From: Flavobacterium beibuense
GTDB lineage: Bacteria > Bacteroidota > Bacteroidia > Flavobacteriales > Flavobacteriaceae
Reading direction: 5' to 3'
Length of the DNA stretch: 64,000 nucleotides
Assembly (NCBI RefSeq): GCF_004151245.1
Contig: NZ_JUIW01000007.1
Coordinates: 124,001 to 188,000, forward strand
Positions 17,101-25,155 of the stretch are shown here, piece by piece. The notes under the pieces are model-generated. The model was not told the origin of the DNA. It made no database searches and worked only from the letters and a program-made list of their open reading frames with translations. Numbering within the stretch: the first letter of the stretch is position 1; every line of letters starts with the position of its first letter. The position numbers and the translations under genes were made by a program.

Positions 17101-19389
17101 TATGTAACCGTTACGGATGACAACGGATGTACCTTAGTACAAAACTTTACCATAAATGAACCTACTGAGCTGAATGTATTGGTGGATCAGGTAGATATAT
17201 TATGTAATGGTGCTGCAACAGGAGAGGCTACTGTTACAGTATCGGGTGGTGTTGGTCCGTATACTTATTTATGGAGCGACGGACAAACTACAGCGACTGC
17301 AACAGGACTTGTGGCAGGTATATATAACGTAACAATAACTGATGATAACGGTTGTACTTTTAATCAGGAGTTTGGCTTTGGTGAGCCGGATGCTATTACA
17401 GCTACACCTAATACAACACAGTCTGACGTTCTTTGTAACGGAGAGTCTAATGGTGAGGCGACAATAGCAGTAACAGGAGGTGTTGGCCCGTACACATATT
17501 TATGGAGTGACGGACAAACTACAGCAACGGCAACAGGATTGGCAGTTGGTTCTTACTCTGTTGAGGTGACAGATGATAACGGCTGTGTATTTAACTACGA
17601 CTTTACAATTAACGAACCAACCCTGTTAACGGGAGTAGCTACACAGGCAGATGTGCTATGTAACGGTAACGCTACAGGTACTGCTACAATTACGGTTTCT
17701 GGAGGTGTAGCTCCGTATGCTTATGCATGGAGTAATGGCCAAACAACTGCTACGGCTAATGCACTTGCAGCAGGCGATTACAATGTGGTTGTAACCGATG
17801 CAAACGGATGTACAATAACTCAGGATTATACAATTACTGAGCCTACATTACTAACAACTACTTCAGGAGGCGTTAATATAACATGCTTTAATGCGGCAAA
17901 CGGATCGGCTACGGTAGTTGCTGCGGGTGGTGTAGCTCCTTATACTTATTTATGGAGTAATGGTGAAACTACTGCTACTATAGCAAACCTTACCCCGGGA
18001 GCATATACAGCTACGGTAACCGATGCTAACGGATGTACTTCTGCATCTACAATTATTATCACCCAGCCACAGGTCTTAACGGGTTATATAGCACAAACTA
18101 ACGTGGCTTGTAACGGAGGTGGTAATGGTACTGCTACAATTTACGTAAATGGTGGTACGGCCCCGTATACTTATGTTTGGAATACAGGTTCTACAGCCCA
18201 AACAATAGCAGGGCTTTCGGCAGGCAGTTACAGTGTGACCATTACTGATGCTAACGGATGCCAACTGGTAAGAAATGCAACTATATCTCAGCCATCACCA
18301 TTATTTATAGCGGCGGGTCAGGTAAACCCAACCTGTGTGAGTTCTAATAACGGTACTGCAAGTGTTACAGCTTACGGAGGTACTGCACCATACACTTACT
18401 TATGGTCTACAGGTGCTACCACAACAACAGTTTCTAACCTGGCAGCAGGTAGCTATACTGTTTTTGTAACCGATGCTCACGGATGTACTGAAAACAGTGT
18501 AGTGAACATTCAGGGACTTCCGGCAGCATCTATAACGGCTCAGCCGGCAGATGAACTTGCAGTTAACGATGGTAATGCTCACTTTGTGGCTACAGTTGCC
18601 AATGCACTTACTTACCAATGGCAGGAAAGCGTAGACGGTGGTGTTACATGGAATAATGTGGTTAACGGAGGTGTAAACCCAACTTACATGGGAGCGCAAA
18701 CCAATACACTTGTTTTGGTGCATATTCCTTTAAGCCATAACGGACGCAGATATAGGGTTATAATTAACGGAGTAATAGGCTGTACTCAAACAACCCAACC
18801 TGCTTTACTGACTGTAACCAATAATATTTGGGCAACCGATGATGACTTTACAAACAATCCTGTTTACACAGGAAACGGAGGTATAGCCGGAAACATATTT
18901 GATAACGATACATTTAACGGCGGTTCTGTAAACGGAGCAGACGTTACTGTGAGTATTGTTAACGATGGCGGACTTACAGGTGTGTCTATTGATACCGATG
19001 GTAATTTAATAGTGCCAGTAGGAGCAACTCCGGGTACTTATGTGGTAGTTTACGAGATTTGTAATACTGATGTAACGACAAGCTGCGATACGGCAGAAGT
19101 TACGGTTGTGGTTTCTTCAGTATTAGGGGTAGAAGACTTTACGGTTATAAAACCGGAAGTATATCCTAACCCTGCCTCGACAGAAGTGTTTATCAAACTA
19201 CCTGAAAATACTTATACGGAAGGGATGCATTTAGCCATTTACGACCTTAACGGAAGGCTGGTTAAACAGCAGGCAATTACATCTGAACTTACAAGGGTAG
19301 ATATTGAGGCGCTTGAAGCAGCCGAGTATATACTTACCATTGCTACAGAACAGGGTACTGTTTCTAAGAGGATAGTGAAGAGAAGATAA
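14116..19389 (+). CDS. Giant SprB-repeat adhesin with T9SS type A sorting domain
   Basis: The protein has 1757 residues and begins with a signal peptide (cleavage near 24, AAFSQ). Residues 36-61 (DFDCDGVI then [15 protein letters not shown]) and about 458-499 are Asp-rich thrombospondin type 3-like calcium-binding repeats. About 110-430 resembles the IgGFc-binding N-terminal domain. An Ig-like segment lies at about 533-620. Ten SprB repeats of 74-77 residues run from about 724 to 1472 (LCNGxx[31 protein letters not shown]). A second Ig-like domain is at about 1475-1570, and a type A sorting domain starts at about 1682 (VYPNPAS) and ends in basic residues. It is probably exported by T9SS as a surface adhesin. 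SprB itself is the gliding adhesin of F. johnsoniae; whether this paralogue moves on the gliding track is inference. Confidence 0.93.
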   Translation: MISKKLLNLALTFFAVFAYQAAFSQCANQGTDPSQDFDCDGVINSIDLDDDNDGILDTDECNVTVEATTFNLFAPPNYASPSEVWNINISGPSGTLVAFNGANYTIPVTGALLISVPGTVVPDLTENVVESGKSLPLVASQPVTVTHESTGGALSDSWVVIPEKIWGNTYRLFSYTYAGNAINDQYAMIYSATDNNNVIIKNKAGVIQKNFILNNGQTYLQAGAALDMTGWTVESTENVGIIVGVKCANSGIGYCDNIDEMILPSNLLGTKFYIPNGANNTTYVMADEAATTVTLNGNLVTTLTNAGDVYSFTVSATALNVVQTNKKATVWQLSPNDTDPAWLLVLDEGKAVKSFNFTTPSSMTASNVISLIVPTASTSLILFNGTPVTGWSPYPSQPNVSYAEVSGIGAGASVSVTSTTGQVPILSSYTGVGGAITNSTAPSIGNFSVEDGSQSFADCGDTDNDGFLDYMDLDSDGDGCSDANEAYGLADADGNDGDMYFGVGPVAVNPDGTVIGASYTSTNNNVVSVGSQSTIDNQPTEQTGVIGANVIFSVAVSGGSGTTNYQWQESTDNGTTWADITDGGVYSNATTNALIITGVTALMDGYDYRVVITQSDFICANVISDAANLCVVSQSTAAVDYSNNTCNIVTVTGNVPVLGTGMWSVITGTGGAFTVDTDAVTTFTGTPGATYVLRWTITNGSCFTAADVTVNLPAPPTLSIGSQVDVLCNGQSTGEATVGVAGGLTPYTYLWNNGQTTATATGLAAGNYTVTVTDANGCSATQDFTIDEPTVLNVSSTQVNVLCNGAATGEATVTVTGGLAPYTYLWSDGQTTATATGLVAGNYSVVVTDDNGCTYNEDFTIDEPDAITATPNTNQVDVLCNGDATGEATIVVTGGMTPYSYLWNDGQTTATATGLTAGLYSVEVTDDNGCVFNYDFTINEPAALAIAASQTDVLCYGASTGAASVVVSGGVSPYTYEWSNGETTDAISDIPSGDYYVTVTDDNGCTLVQNFTINEPTELNVLVDQVDILCNGAATGEATVTVSGGVGPYTYLWSDGQTTATATGLVAGIYNVTITDDNGCTFNQEFGFGEPDAITATPNTTQSDVLCNGESNGEATIAVTGGVGPYTYLWSDGQTTATATGLAVGSYSVEVTDDNGCVFNYDFTINEPTLLTGVATQADVLCNGNATGTATITVSGGVAPYAYAWSNGQTTATANALAAGDYNVVVTDANGCTITQDYTITEPTLLTTTSGGVNITCFNAANGSATVVAAGGVAPYTYLWSNGETTATIANLTPGAYTATVTDANGCTSASTIIITQPQVLTGYIAQTNVACNGGGNGTATIYVNGGTAPYTYVWNTGSTAQTIAGLSAGSYSVTITDANGCQLVRNATISQPSPLFIAAGQVNPTCVSSNNGTASVTAYGGTAPYTYLWSTGATTTTVSNLAAGSYTVFVTDAHGCTENSVVNIQGLPAASITAQPADELAVNDGNAHFVATVANALTYQWQESVDGGVTWNNVVNGGVNPTYMGAQTNTLVLVHIPLSHNGRRYRVIINGVIGCTQTTQPALLTVTNNIWATDDDFTNNPVYTGNGGIAGNIFDNDTFNGGSVNGADVTVSIVNDGGLTGVSIDTDGNLIVPVGATPGTYVVVYEICNTDVTTSCDTAEVTVVVSSVLGVEDFTVIKPEVYPNPASTEVFIKLPENTYTEGMHLAIYDLNGRLVKQQAITSELTRVDIEALEAAEYILTIATEQGTVSKRIVKRR
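16285..18530 (+). repeat. Ten tandem SprB-repeat units within the adhesin gene
   Basis: Units begin at 16285, 16510, 16741, 16966, 17191, 17422, 17647, 17872, 18097 and 18322, giving spacings of 222-231 bp that are always multiples of three. Blocks such as TATTTATGGAGTGACGGACA recur almost unchanged in several units, especially units 2, 5 and 6, so the array is prone to in-frame expansion or collapse. Units 8-10 are more diverged. Confidence 0.9.
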
Positions 19390-19405
19390 TAACTCTTACA
19401 GATAA

Positions 19406-19437
19406 AAAAATCCCCATGCGAAAGCGTGGGGATTTTT
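19406..19437. terminator. Strong bidirectional terminator with GNRA loop
   Basis: The stem is 19406-19419 (AAAAATCCCCATGC) with 19424-19437 (GCGTGGGGATTTTT); the loop is GAAA and there is one G-T pair. It lies between the convergent adhesin gene and the minus-strand DUF1801 gene. Confidence 0.9.
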
Positions 19438-19504
19438 GTTTATAGATCTTTGTGTTTTGTTACTTTTTTAGCTCTTCAATATTTGTCAATAATGTATAGT
19501 CAAA

Positions 19505-19912
19505 TTATTTTTCAATAAGGCTTAACCATTGTTTTATTACGGTTTGCAGCGCTTGTTTTTTAGCCTCAAGGTCAGCTTTATTCTTAATGGTAACCATACG
19601 GCGGCCATCGGTATAATTGCCTTCCAGTATTCCGGTAGTGTCGTTAATCGTGGCACCGGTAGGAAAAACAAGCATTATATCACCATTTTTCCTCAAATTA
19701 TATACCACAAGATCCCTTTTGTATTCTTTTGCGTCAAATTCCTTCATTTCACCTGTGTAGTAAAAGGCAGGGGAGTTCCATTTTATATGCTCGCCTATCT
19801 CGTTATCGGTTTCCAGTATAGCCTCACGAATGGCCTGCATGGTTTGTGCTGTTTCGGTTTCCATTTTAGCAATATGGCTGGTTACCTGTTCGGTTGATGT
19901 TGGTTTAGACAT
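19505..19912 (-). CDS. DUF1801 (YdhG-like) domain protein
   Basis: The protein has 135 residues, cytoplasmic. It matches the DUF1801 pattern: an N-terminal helix (TSHIAKMETETAQTMQAIRE), then the HIKWNSPAFYYTGEM core at about 44-57, a beta-sheet with VYNLRKNGDIMLVFPTG, and a C-terminal helix. The molecular function of this family is unknown. It starts 3 bp after the stop codon of a GNAT acetyltransferase gene and is almost certainly cotranscribed with it. Confidence 0.85.
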   Translation of the reverse strand: MSKPTSTEQVTSHIAKMETETAQTMQAIREAILETDNEIGEHIKWNSPAFYYTGEMKEFDAKEYKRDLVVYNLRKNGDIMLVFPTGATINDTTGILEGNYTDGRRMVTIKNKADLEAKKQALQTVIKQWLSLIEK

Positions 19913-19915
19913 AGT

Positions 19916-20452
19916 TTATTTTTTATGTTCGTGCTTTAATAGGGAAAACATAACTGAGTCTTCCATTTTACCGTTAACATTATAATGCTCGCGCAGTGTA
20001 CCTTCAAAGGTAAAATTGAAGTTCTTTAAGATCTTTAGTGATGCTGCATTATCGTTTGCTGTTAATGCCTCAACACGATGCAGGTTCATTTTCTCAAAAC
20101 CATAGTCGAGTACTGCTTTTACGGCTTCACTCATAAGCCCCTGTTGCTTGTAATTGTCATAAAACAGTCCGTAGCCCAGTTCGGCCCTGTCGTGAAAAGG
20201 GTACCAGGTATGAAAGCCGCATCCGCCTATAACCTTGCCGTTCTCCTTATCTATTAGCTGAAAATTTATAAAGGTTCGGTTATAGGTTTGCAGTCCCTTT
20301 TGGTATTTTTCCTTTTCTTTTTCAAGCGATTCAAAATCGGCGAGGCCTAAAAAATCGATAATAGAATTATCGTCCATAGTAGTAAAAACCTGCTCCATGA
20401 CCAGCGGAGTAAGCTTTCTGAGACGTAGTCTCTGCGTTTCAAGGATTTCCAT
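19916..20452 (-). CDS. GNAT N-acetyltransferase, RimJ/RimL-like
   Basis: The protein has 178 residues with the RimJ/RimL-type GNAT fold: N-terminal ETQRLRLRKLTPLVMEQVF, the strand GKVIGGCGFHTW (about 70-85), the AELGYGLFYDNYKQQGLMSE acetyl-CoA-binding motif A (about 95-115) and the C-terminal LHRVEALTANDNAASLKILK (about 138-157). It would acetylate a protein alpha-amino group or small amine with acetyl-CoA; the substrate cannot be told. It is the upstream partner of the DUF1801 gene in a two-gene operon. Confidence 0.92.
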   Translation of the reverse strand: MEILETQRLRLRKLTPLVMEQVFTTMDDNSIIDFLGLADFESLEKEKEKYQKGLQTYNRTFINFQLIDKENGKVIGGCGFHTWYPFHDRAELGYGLFYDNYKQQGLMSEAVKAVLDYGFEKMNLHRVEALTANDNAASLKILKNFNFTFEGTLREHYNVNGKMEDSVMFSLLKHEHKK

Positions 20453-20507
20453 ATTGGGTGGTGATTACATTATTCTTAAACTACCCCAAGTTATGGATTT
20501 TTTTCTT

Positions 20508-21335
20508 TCAGATTAACTTATTGATTCTTTCAAAATCTTCGTGGTTTGGAAAAGCAAACACCCTTATTAAAAGATTCCCGTTTATAAGTTCCAGTTGAAG
20601 ATTTAGTTCGTTATCAAACTTCTCGAATATTTTTTTCGCTTTTGCAATGTCAAAACCTCTTTTAACGGTAAACACCCTGTGTTTTTTTAGATGTATATCA
20701 TCCTTATACAGAAGCTTCCCCAAAAATCGGTCTACATCGGTAAGCTTTTTCATAAAGTAATGCCCGGAGGCATGGTTTACCTTAATCCAAAATACAAGAT
20801 TATTTCCCACACTAAAAATGGTTTTATTATTAAGAGTCCATATATCTTTAATACTTTGAGAAGGATATTGTGATATAATGACTGTACTCTTTAAGAAGTC
20901 TAATTTATCTATATCCGGATTAAAATCAGAAAGTTTAAAAGGGGAATGGGTAACAGTAGAAAGAGTATTTATTGTATTTTTAATCCTTTCCCTTTCATAA
21001 CCCTGTGTTATCAAAAAGCTATAAAACTTGTTTAGTAAGATTTCATTTTTGTCCATATATTGCCTACGAAGCTTAGCAGTATGTTTTTTCTGCTCTTCGT
21101 CAGGTTCATGCCATTCACCTGATTCGGCTTCTTCAAGGGTTATGTAGGCTTCGGTTTCAGGCTCAAACAAAAGATTGTCTTTAGATTTTTTCTCTTCTTC
21201 CTCTTTCTCTTTTTTTTCCTCTTTTGCAATCTTAAAAAAAGGGATAAAAAGTATAAGAAAAAAAACAATTAAGAAAATTACCTGTCCTGTAGAGATAGTG
21301 AATGGTAAGGTGATATTAAAAGAAATGATTTCCAA
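20508..21335 (-). CDS. Single-pass membrane protein with cytoplasmic domain, unknown
   Basis: The protein has 275 residues. One transmembrane helix lies at about 16-36 (GQVIFLIVFFLILFIPFF), followed by a Lys/Glu-rich linker (37-55, KEEKKEKEEEE) and a soluble domain of about 200 residues with no motif I know. The only start that keeps the membrane helix is TTG at 21335, which lies 3 bp after the stop codon of the upstream gene; translational coupling would fit this weak start. It is part of a five-gene run on the minus strand (rimK fusion, DUF1304, small membrane protein, secreted protein, this gene). Confidence 0.65.
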   Translation of the reverse strand: MEIISFNITLPFTISTGQVIFLIVFFLILFIPFFKIAKEEKKEKEEEEKKSKDNLLFEPETEAYITLEEAESGEWHEPDEEQKKHTAKLRRQYMDKNEILLNKFYSFLITQGYERERIKNTINTLSTVTHSPFKLSDFNPDIDKLDFLKSTVIISQYPSQSIKDIWTLNNKTIFSVGNNLVFWIKVNHASGHYFMKKLTDVDRFLGKLLYKDDIHLKKHRVFTVKRGFDIAKAKKIFEKFDNELNLQLELINGNLLIRVFAFPNHEDFERINKLI

Positions 21336-21338
21336 ATA

Positions 21339-21758
21339 TTAATCCATTGTTTTCTTTTCCTTTTTCTTAACTATAAAAACATTGTCAAACCTTTGAAAGT
21401 CCGGATTTTTTTCAACCTGTATTTTTTGGGTATAGGAGCTATCGGTTGTTTTAACAATGGTAACTGTCATAAGTCCCACTTTAAGTACCTCCCTGTTTCT
21501 TTCTATAGTAGTGGCTGTTGGTTCAACAGTATATGTACAGTCGTCTACCCACTTTATTTTAAAGTCATACGTTTCGGCAGAATCTTCCATCCTTTCTGTT
21601 TGTATGTCGTCTTTACGGGTTATAATGCATACCTTTTTAGTAGCAGGGTCAATTATCTTAAATGTCCCGTTCCTGAATTTCAGGCAGTCATTCTGCTTGT
21701 TAAATCCGCTTAGCAGTATAAACAAACCCATACATAATATTGCTGTCTTAATTTTCAT
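21339..21758 (-). CDS. Small secreted protein, unknown function
   Basis: The protein has 139 residues. The signal peptide is about 1-20 (AILCMGLFILLSGF). The mature part has CLKFRNGTFKI near its start, IKWVDDCTYTVEP in the middle, and a Lys-rich tail. Similar short flavobacterial proteins have sometimes been labelled DNA topoisomerase IV in databases; nothing here supports that name, since the protein is exported and far too short. The two Cys residues (about 25 and 93) may form a disulfide. It overlaps no gene and is spaced 2 bp from the upstream small membrane-protein gene, so it is in an operon. Confidence 0.65.
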   Translation of the reverse strand: MKIKTAILCMGLFILLSGFNKQNDCLKFRNGTFKIIDPATKKVCIITRKDDIQTERMEDSAETYDFKIKWVDDCTYTVEPTATTIERNREVLKVGLMTVTIVKTTDSSYTQKIQVEKNPDFQRFDNVFIVKKKEKKTMD

Positions 21759-21760
21759 GG

Positions 21761-21958
21761 CTATTTATTTAAGAATGAATTTGATTTTCTGTTGATAATC
21801 AGTTTAATAATAAGAAGGATTACTGCTAGTACTTCTGTAAGCGATCCGTAAATAATCATTTCAGAAGCCCAAGGCCAGTGCATGACCTTAAACATTGCTC
21901 CAACTATTGTGATTGATAATCCTAATAAAAATACAACAATTATTAACCAGTTCTTCAT
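21761..21958 (-). CDS. Two-helix membrane protein with GldL-like motif
   Basis: The protein has 65 residues and two transmembrane helices (about 3-25 and 34-55). Between them is the motif GAMFKVMHWPWA, similar to the G..xKIxHWPxA segment of the gliding and T9SS motor protein GldL and of several small Bacteroidota membrane proteins. It is far too short to be GldL (about 215 residues). Its role is unknown. It sits 2 bp from both neighbours in the run of small envelope genes, so cotranscription is likely. Confidence 0.7.
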   Translation of the reverse strand: MKNWLIIVVFLLGLSITIVGAMFKVMHWPWASEMIIYGSLTEVLAVILLIIKLIINRKSNSFLNK

Positions 21959-21960
21959 AA

Positions 21961-22326
21961 TTAAATATTAAAATAAAGACATATTAATCCTACAATTGCG
22001 GGTAATGCCTGTATGTAGAAAATACTTTTTTGTACCGTTGAGGCTCCATACATACCTGCAATTGCCACACAGCCAAGAAAGAACATAGCCACATTAATTC
22101 GCCACTCCTCATTTTCTATAAAAAGCGACCAAAGCAGCCCGGCTGCCAAAAAGCCATTGTACAAACCCTGGTTTGCTGCCATAGGTTTGGTTTTTTCAAA
22201 AAGTTCGGCAGGAAACTTTTTAAAAACTTTCCTGCCGCGTGTTGTCCAGGCAAAGCTTTCTAACCAAAAAATGTAAAGGTGGAGCATTGCCACTATAACT
22301 ATTATTGAAGAAGAAATTATTGCCAT
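21961..22326 (-). CDS. DUF1304 family membrane protein
   Basis: The protein has 121 residues with four predicted transmembrane helices and the family's diagnostic segment MAANQGLYNGFLAAGLLW (about 48-65). The first helix carries AMLHLYIFWLESF with a conserved His and Glu. DUF1304 proteins are inner-membrane proteins of unknown function. The gene starts 11 bp after the stop of the RimB-RimK fusion gene and is in the same operon. Confidence 0.88.
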   Translation of the reverse strand: MAIISSSIIVIVAMLHLYIFWLESFAWTTRGRKVFKKFPAELFEKTKPMAANQGLYNGFLAAGLLWSLFIENEEWRINVAMFFLGCVAIAGMYGASTVQKSIFYIQALPAIVGLICLYFNI

Positions 22327-22337
22327 AGCTGTATGTT

Positions 22338-23702
22338 TTAAATTTTAAAATTCTTTTCTATTGCCCGTATCATTTCTCCGGCGATATCTTTATTAGTAGC
22401 GCCTTCTATACCTTCAAGACCGGGAGAGGAGTTAACCTCAAGCAGCAATGGCCCTTTAGACGAACGTATGATATCTACACCCGCTACCTTAAGCCCCATA
22501 GCCTTAGCGGCTTTAATGGCTATCTTTTTTTCTTCAGCCGTAGCTTTGATTACCGAAGCCGTGCCACCTAAGTGGATATTAGCCCTGAACTCACCCGGAA
22601 GTGCCTCTCGCTGAATAGCAGCAACCACTTTACCGTCTATCACAAAACAGCGTATATCCTTACCGTTTGCTTCTTTAATGAATTCCTGTACCAAAATGTT
22701 AGCGTTAAGGCTTTTAAAGGCGTTTATAACACTCTCTGCCGCCTTTTTCGTTTCTGCCAGTACAACGCCTTTACCTTGTGTGCCTTCAAGCAACTTTACG
22801 ATAAGGGGAGAACCGCCTACCATTTTAATAAGGTCGTTAGTATCAAGAGGGGAGTTGGCAAACCCTGTTGTAGGGATATCAACACCACTGTTTAACAGTA
22901 ATTGTAACGAATACAGTTTATCCCTTGACTGACTTATGGCTGCAGCCGAGTTAAGGCAAAATACCTTAAGTGCTTCAAAATGGCGTGTAAGTGCACAGCC
23001 GTAAAATGTCATACTAGGGCGTATACGCGGAATAACCGCATCAAAATCGTTTAAAACCCTGCCACCCCTGTAATGAATTTCGGGAGTTTCGGCATCCAGC
23101 TTCATGTAGCAGTACTTAAGGTTAAGGAAATGCATTTCGTGTCCGCGCATTTCACCGGCCTCCATAATACGCCTGTTGCTGTAAAGATCAGGGTTACTGG
23201 CTAGTACACCTATGCGAAGCCCTTTTTTAGGCTCTTCATTTTTATTGTAGTATTCCTTTAGTTTTTCGGTTGTAGGTTGCCCTAAAAGATATTTTTGCTC
23301 AGGATCTACTAATATGCGTCCGCTCATGGCTTCGCGTCCTAACAACATACGGAAACCCATAGAGTCACGGTTGGTAAGTGTTACTTCAACCTCCCAGTTA
23401 GAGTCGCCCACCTGTATATTAGCCTTTATCACATAGCGTTTTTCGCGGTATCCGCTAGAGCTTTTTACAATACGTTTGTCTACCAGCGGAGCCTCACAAT
23501 GTATAACGGTTTTGGTGTTGTTTTGTATTGGGTTAATATCAAACCTAACCCAGTTGTCGCCATCTTTTATAAACGGGTGGATGTTAATGGCATGAAGGGC
23601 AGAAGTCTTGGCACCGGAGTCTACACGGGCCTTAATAGCAGGTATTCCCAAGTTAGGGAATGCGCACCATTCTTCACTTCCTACGATAACTTTGTCGAGC
23701 AT
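22338..23702 (-). CDS. rimK: Fused RimB-like aspartic protease and RimK-type ATP-grasp glutamate ligase
   Basis: The protein has 454 residues in two domains. Residues 1 to about 142 are an ATP-dependent zinc protease/RimB-type retropepsin-like domain with the catalytic D28-S-G-A-K-T-S motif, plus [11 protein letters not shown] and [16 protein letters not shown]. Residues of about 160-454 are a RimK ATP-grasp ligase: [33 protein letters not shown] (ATP-binding loop), [20 protein letters not shown] and [14 protein letters not shown] (Mg-binding). RimK adds glutamate residues to the C-terminus of ribosomal protein S6, and RimB removes them in Pseudomonas. Having both in one chain suggests a self-contained addition and removal enzyme. 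The gene heads a run of small membrane-protein genes. Confidence 0.88.
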   Translation of the reverse strand: MLDKVIVGSEEWCAFPNLGIPAIKARVDSGAKTSALHAINIHPFIKDGDNWVRFDINPIQNNTKTVIHCEAPLVDKRIVKSSSGYREKRYVIKANIQVGDSNWEVEVTLTNRDSMGFRMLLGREAMSGRILVDPEQKYLLGQPTTEKLKEYYNKNEEPKKGLRIGVLASNPDLYSNRRIMEAGEMRGHEMHFLNLKYCYMKLDAETPEIHYRGGRVLNDFDAVIPRIRPSMTFYGCALTRHFEALKVFCLNSAAAISQSRDKLYSLQLLLNSGVDIPTTGFANSPLDTNDLIKMVGGSPLIVKLLEGTQGKGVVLAETKKAAESVINAFKSLNANILVQEFIKEANGKDIRCFVIDGKVVAAIQREALPGEFRANIHLGGTASVIKATAEEKKIAIKAAKAMGLKVAGVDIIRSSKGPLLLEVNSSPGLEGIEGATNKDIAGEMIRAIEKNFKI

Positions 23703-23913
23703 TTTTACTTGTATTATATACTTCTAAAGTACTACTTTTTTTAGATAAGTAAAGTGGTTACCGTATTTTTATTTAAAATTTAATATTACTATCCTCACAA
23801 TTTGACTATGAGGTTTTTAGTGATTTAATCCCTATTTTTGATTTTTCAGACTTAAATATTGAAAATAAGATTTACATCCTCTTTTAACGATGTAAATCAA
23901 CTAAACACAGATA

Positions 23914-25014
23914 ATGAAATACAAATCATATTATTACCTACTACTTGTTTTATTGATGGCACCATCATTAAGGGCTCAATACACTACGCCGTATTGGACA
24001 ACATTACAGGAAGATAATCTAAAAGATCAGGTTAAAACTATTCGTTTTTTCTTTACTCACCATAAAGAAGACTTGGAATTCAAAACTTTAAGAAGATATA
24101 AGGTTAAGAACGATATCGTTGATAAAGGATATGTTGAATTTGATACTATAGGGATGGAGGTAGTGAGTCTTATGTTTTTAAAAGATTCCATTAATGAACC
24201 TATAAACCCTAAAATTATAAACTACTATAAATACTATAGTAATAATATAAAGGAGCAGGCTTTAAAAGAAAAAAAAAGTAAGGTATTATGGCCTGCTTTT
24301 AATGCGCTGAGTCTGAGATTGGATGTAGATGTTTATAGCAGAGGCACTGGAGTCGAAATTGAACCAAACCGACAATCAATCCGTTATGTATATAACTACA
24401 ACGATAACAATCAAATTTCCGAGGAGGTAGAATACCAGCTTTTTGAGGATTACGATGATGATTCATGGCTCGAGAATAGTACTGATTATCAAATATGGTC
24501 TCGTATATTATTTTATTACAATACGCAGGGACAGTTAATAAAACAGACAATTGATGCAGGTGAAACTATGAAAGATTCTAATTATCTTTCCTACAATGTG
24601 CACAATTTATCCTTGTCATTCCGTGCAGAGATGTACCGAACCTTTCAATACGATGACAAGGGTAGGCTAAAGGAGGTAAGCTTTTTTGTAAATGATACTC
24701 TGGTGTTTAACGAAAAATACAGTTATGACGAAAGTGGAAATTTTATTACAAAGGTCGATCGTTATCTCAAGCATATTATAAAATATTACACCCAGTGGCC
24801 AGCTGAGAAAATGACTGCCAGCTACAATAGTAAGGGTGATATTACAGAGTTAATCTTTTATCCTGATGGTAATGAGGAACAGCAAGTCAATAACCGTTAC
24901 TACGAATATGAGTACGATGACCATGAAAACTGGATTAAATGTAAACTGTACTTAGAGGGCAACAAAAACGAACCTACCCTTGTTGCTGAAAGAATAATTG
25001 AGTATTATAATTAG
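23914..25014 (+). CDS. Secreted YD/RHS-like repeat protein, unknown function
   Basis: The protein has 366 residues. The signal peptide ends at about 21 (MAPSLRAQ). The mature part is rich in Tyr, Asp, Asn and Lys, and its C-terminal half carries several degenerate YD-type repeats (YNYNDNNQISEE, YYNTQGQLIKQ, YDDKGRLKEV, YDESGNFITK, YEYDDHENWIKCKLY), a pattern common in Bacteroidota secreted proteins. No catalytic motif or T9SS sorting domain is seen. A TATTTTTG sequence at 23833-23840 could be a -7 element, but no TTG lies at the right distance. Confidence 0.7.
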   Translation: MKYKSYYYLLLVLLMAPSLRAQYTTPYWTTLQEDNLKDQVKTIRFFFTHHKEDLEFKTLRRYKVKNDIVDKGYVEFDTIGMEVVSLMFLKDSINEPINPKIINYYKYYSNNIKEQALKEKKSKVLWPAFNALSLRLDVDVYSRGTGVEIEPNRQSIRYVYNYNDNNQISEEVEYQLFEDYDDDSWLENSTDYQIWSRILFYYNTQGQLIKQTIDAGETMKDSNYLSYNVHNLSLSFRAEMYRTFQYDDKGRLKEVSFFVNDTLVFNEKYSYDESGNFITKVDRYLKHIIKYYTQWPAEKMTASYNSKGDITELIFYPDGNEEQQVNNRYYEYEYDDHENWIKCKLYLEGNKNEPTLVAERIIEYYN

Positions 25015-25051
25015 GGATAAAAAACTTCTCATTTGGCGTGCAGCTGTGCTA

Positions 25052-25091
25052 AAGATTTCTCATTCCGTTTCACTGCATATCGAAATGACAC
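25052..25091 (-). repeat. Interspersed 40-bp element, copy 1
   Basis: Read on the minus strand, this begins GTGTCATTTCGA and ends GAGAAATCTT. It matches the 3' half of the element at 47881-47920 at both ends with a diverged middle. It lies between the convergent plus-strand gene ending at 25014 and clpC, just before the shared terminator. Confidence 0.6.
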
Positions 25092-25104
25092 GGTTTAAAA
25101 ACAA

Positions 25105-25134
25105 AAAATCCCCGACACATTTGTCGGGGATTTT
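25105..25134. terminator. Bidirectional terminator
   Basis: A 13-bp stem, AAAATCCCCGACA (25105-25117) with TGTCGGGGATTTT (25122-25134), has a 4-nt loop. It serves clpC on the minus strand and the secreted-protein gene on the plus strand. Confidence 0.92.
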
Positions 25135-25155
25135 CTAAATATATATTCTAAACTA

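Noticed and set aside
16285..18530. The regularly spaced repeats as a CRISPR-like or non-coding satellite array
   Set aside because: Units are 222-231 bp, in frame, and encode SprB domains within one long reading frame.
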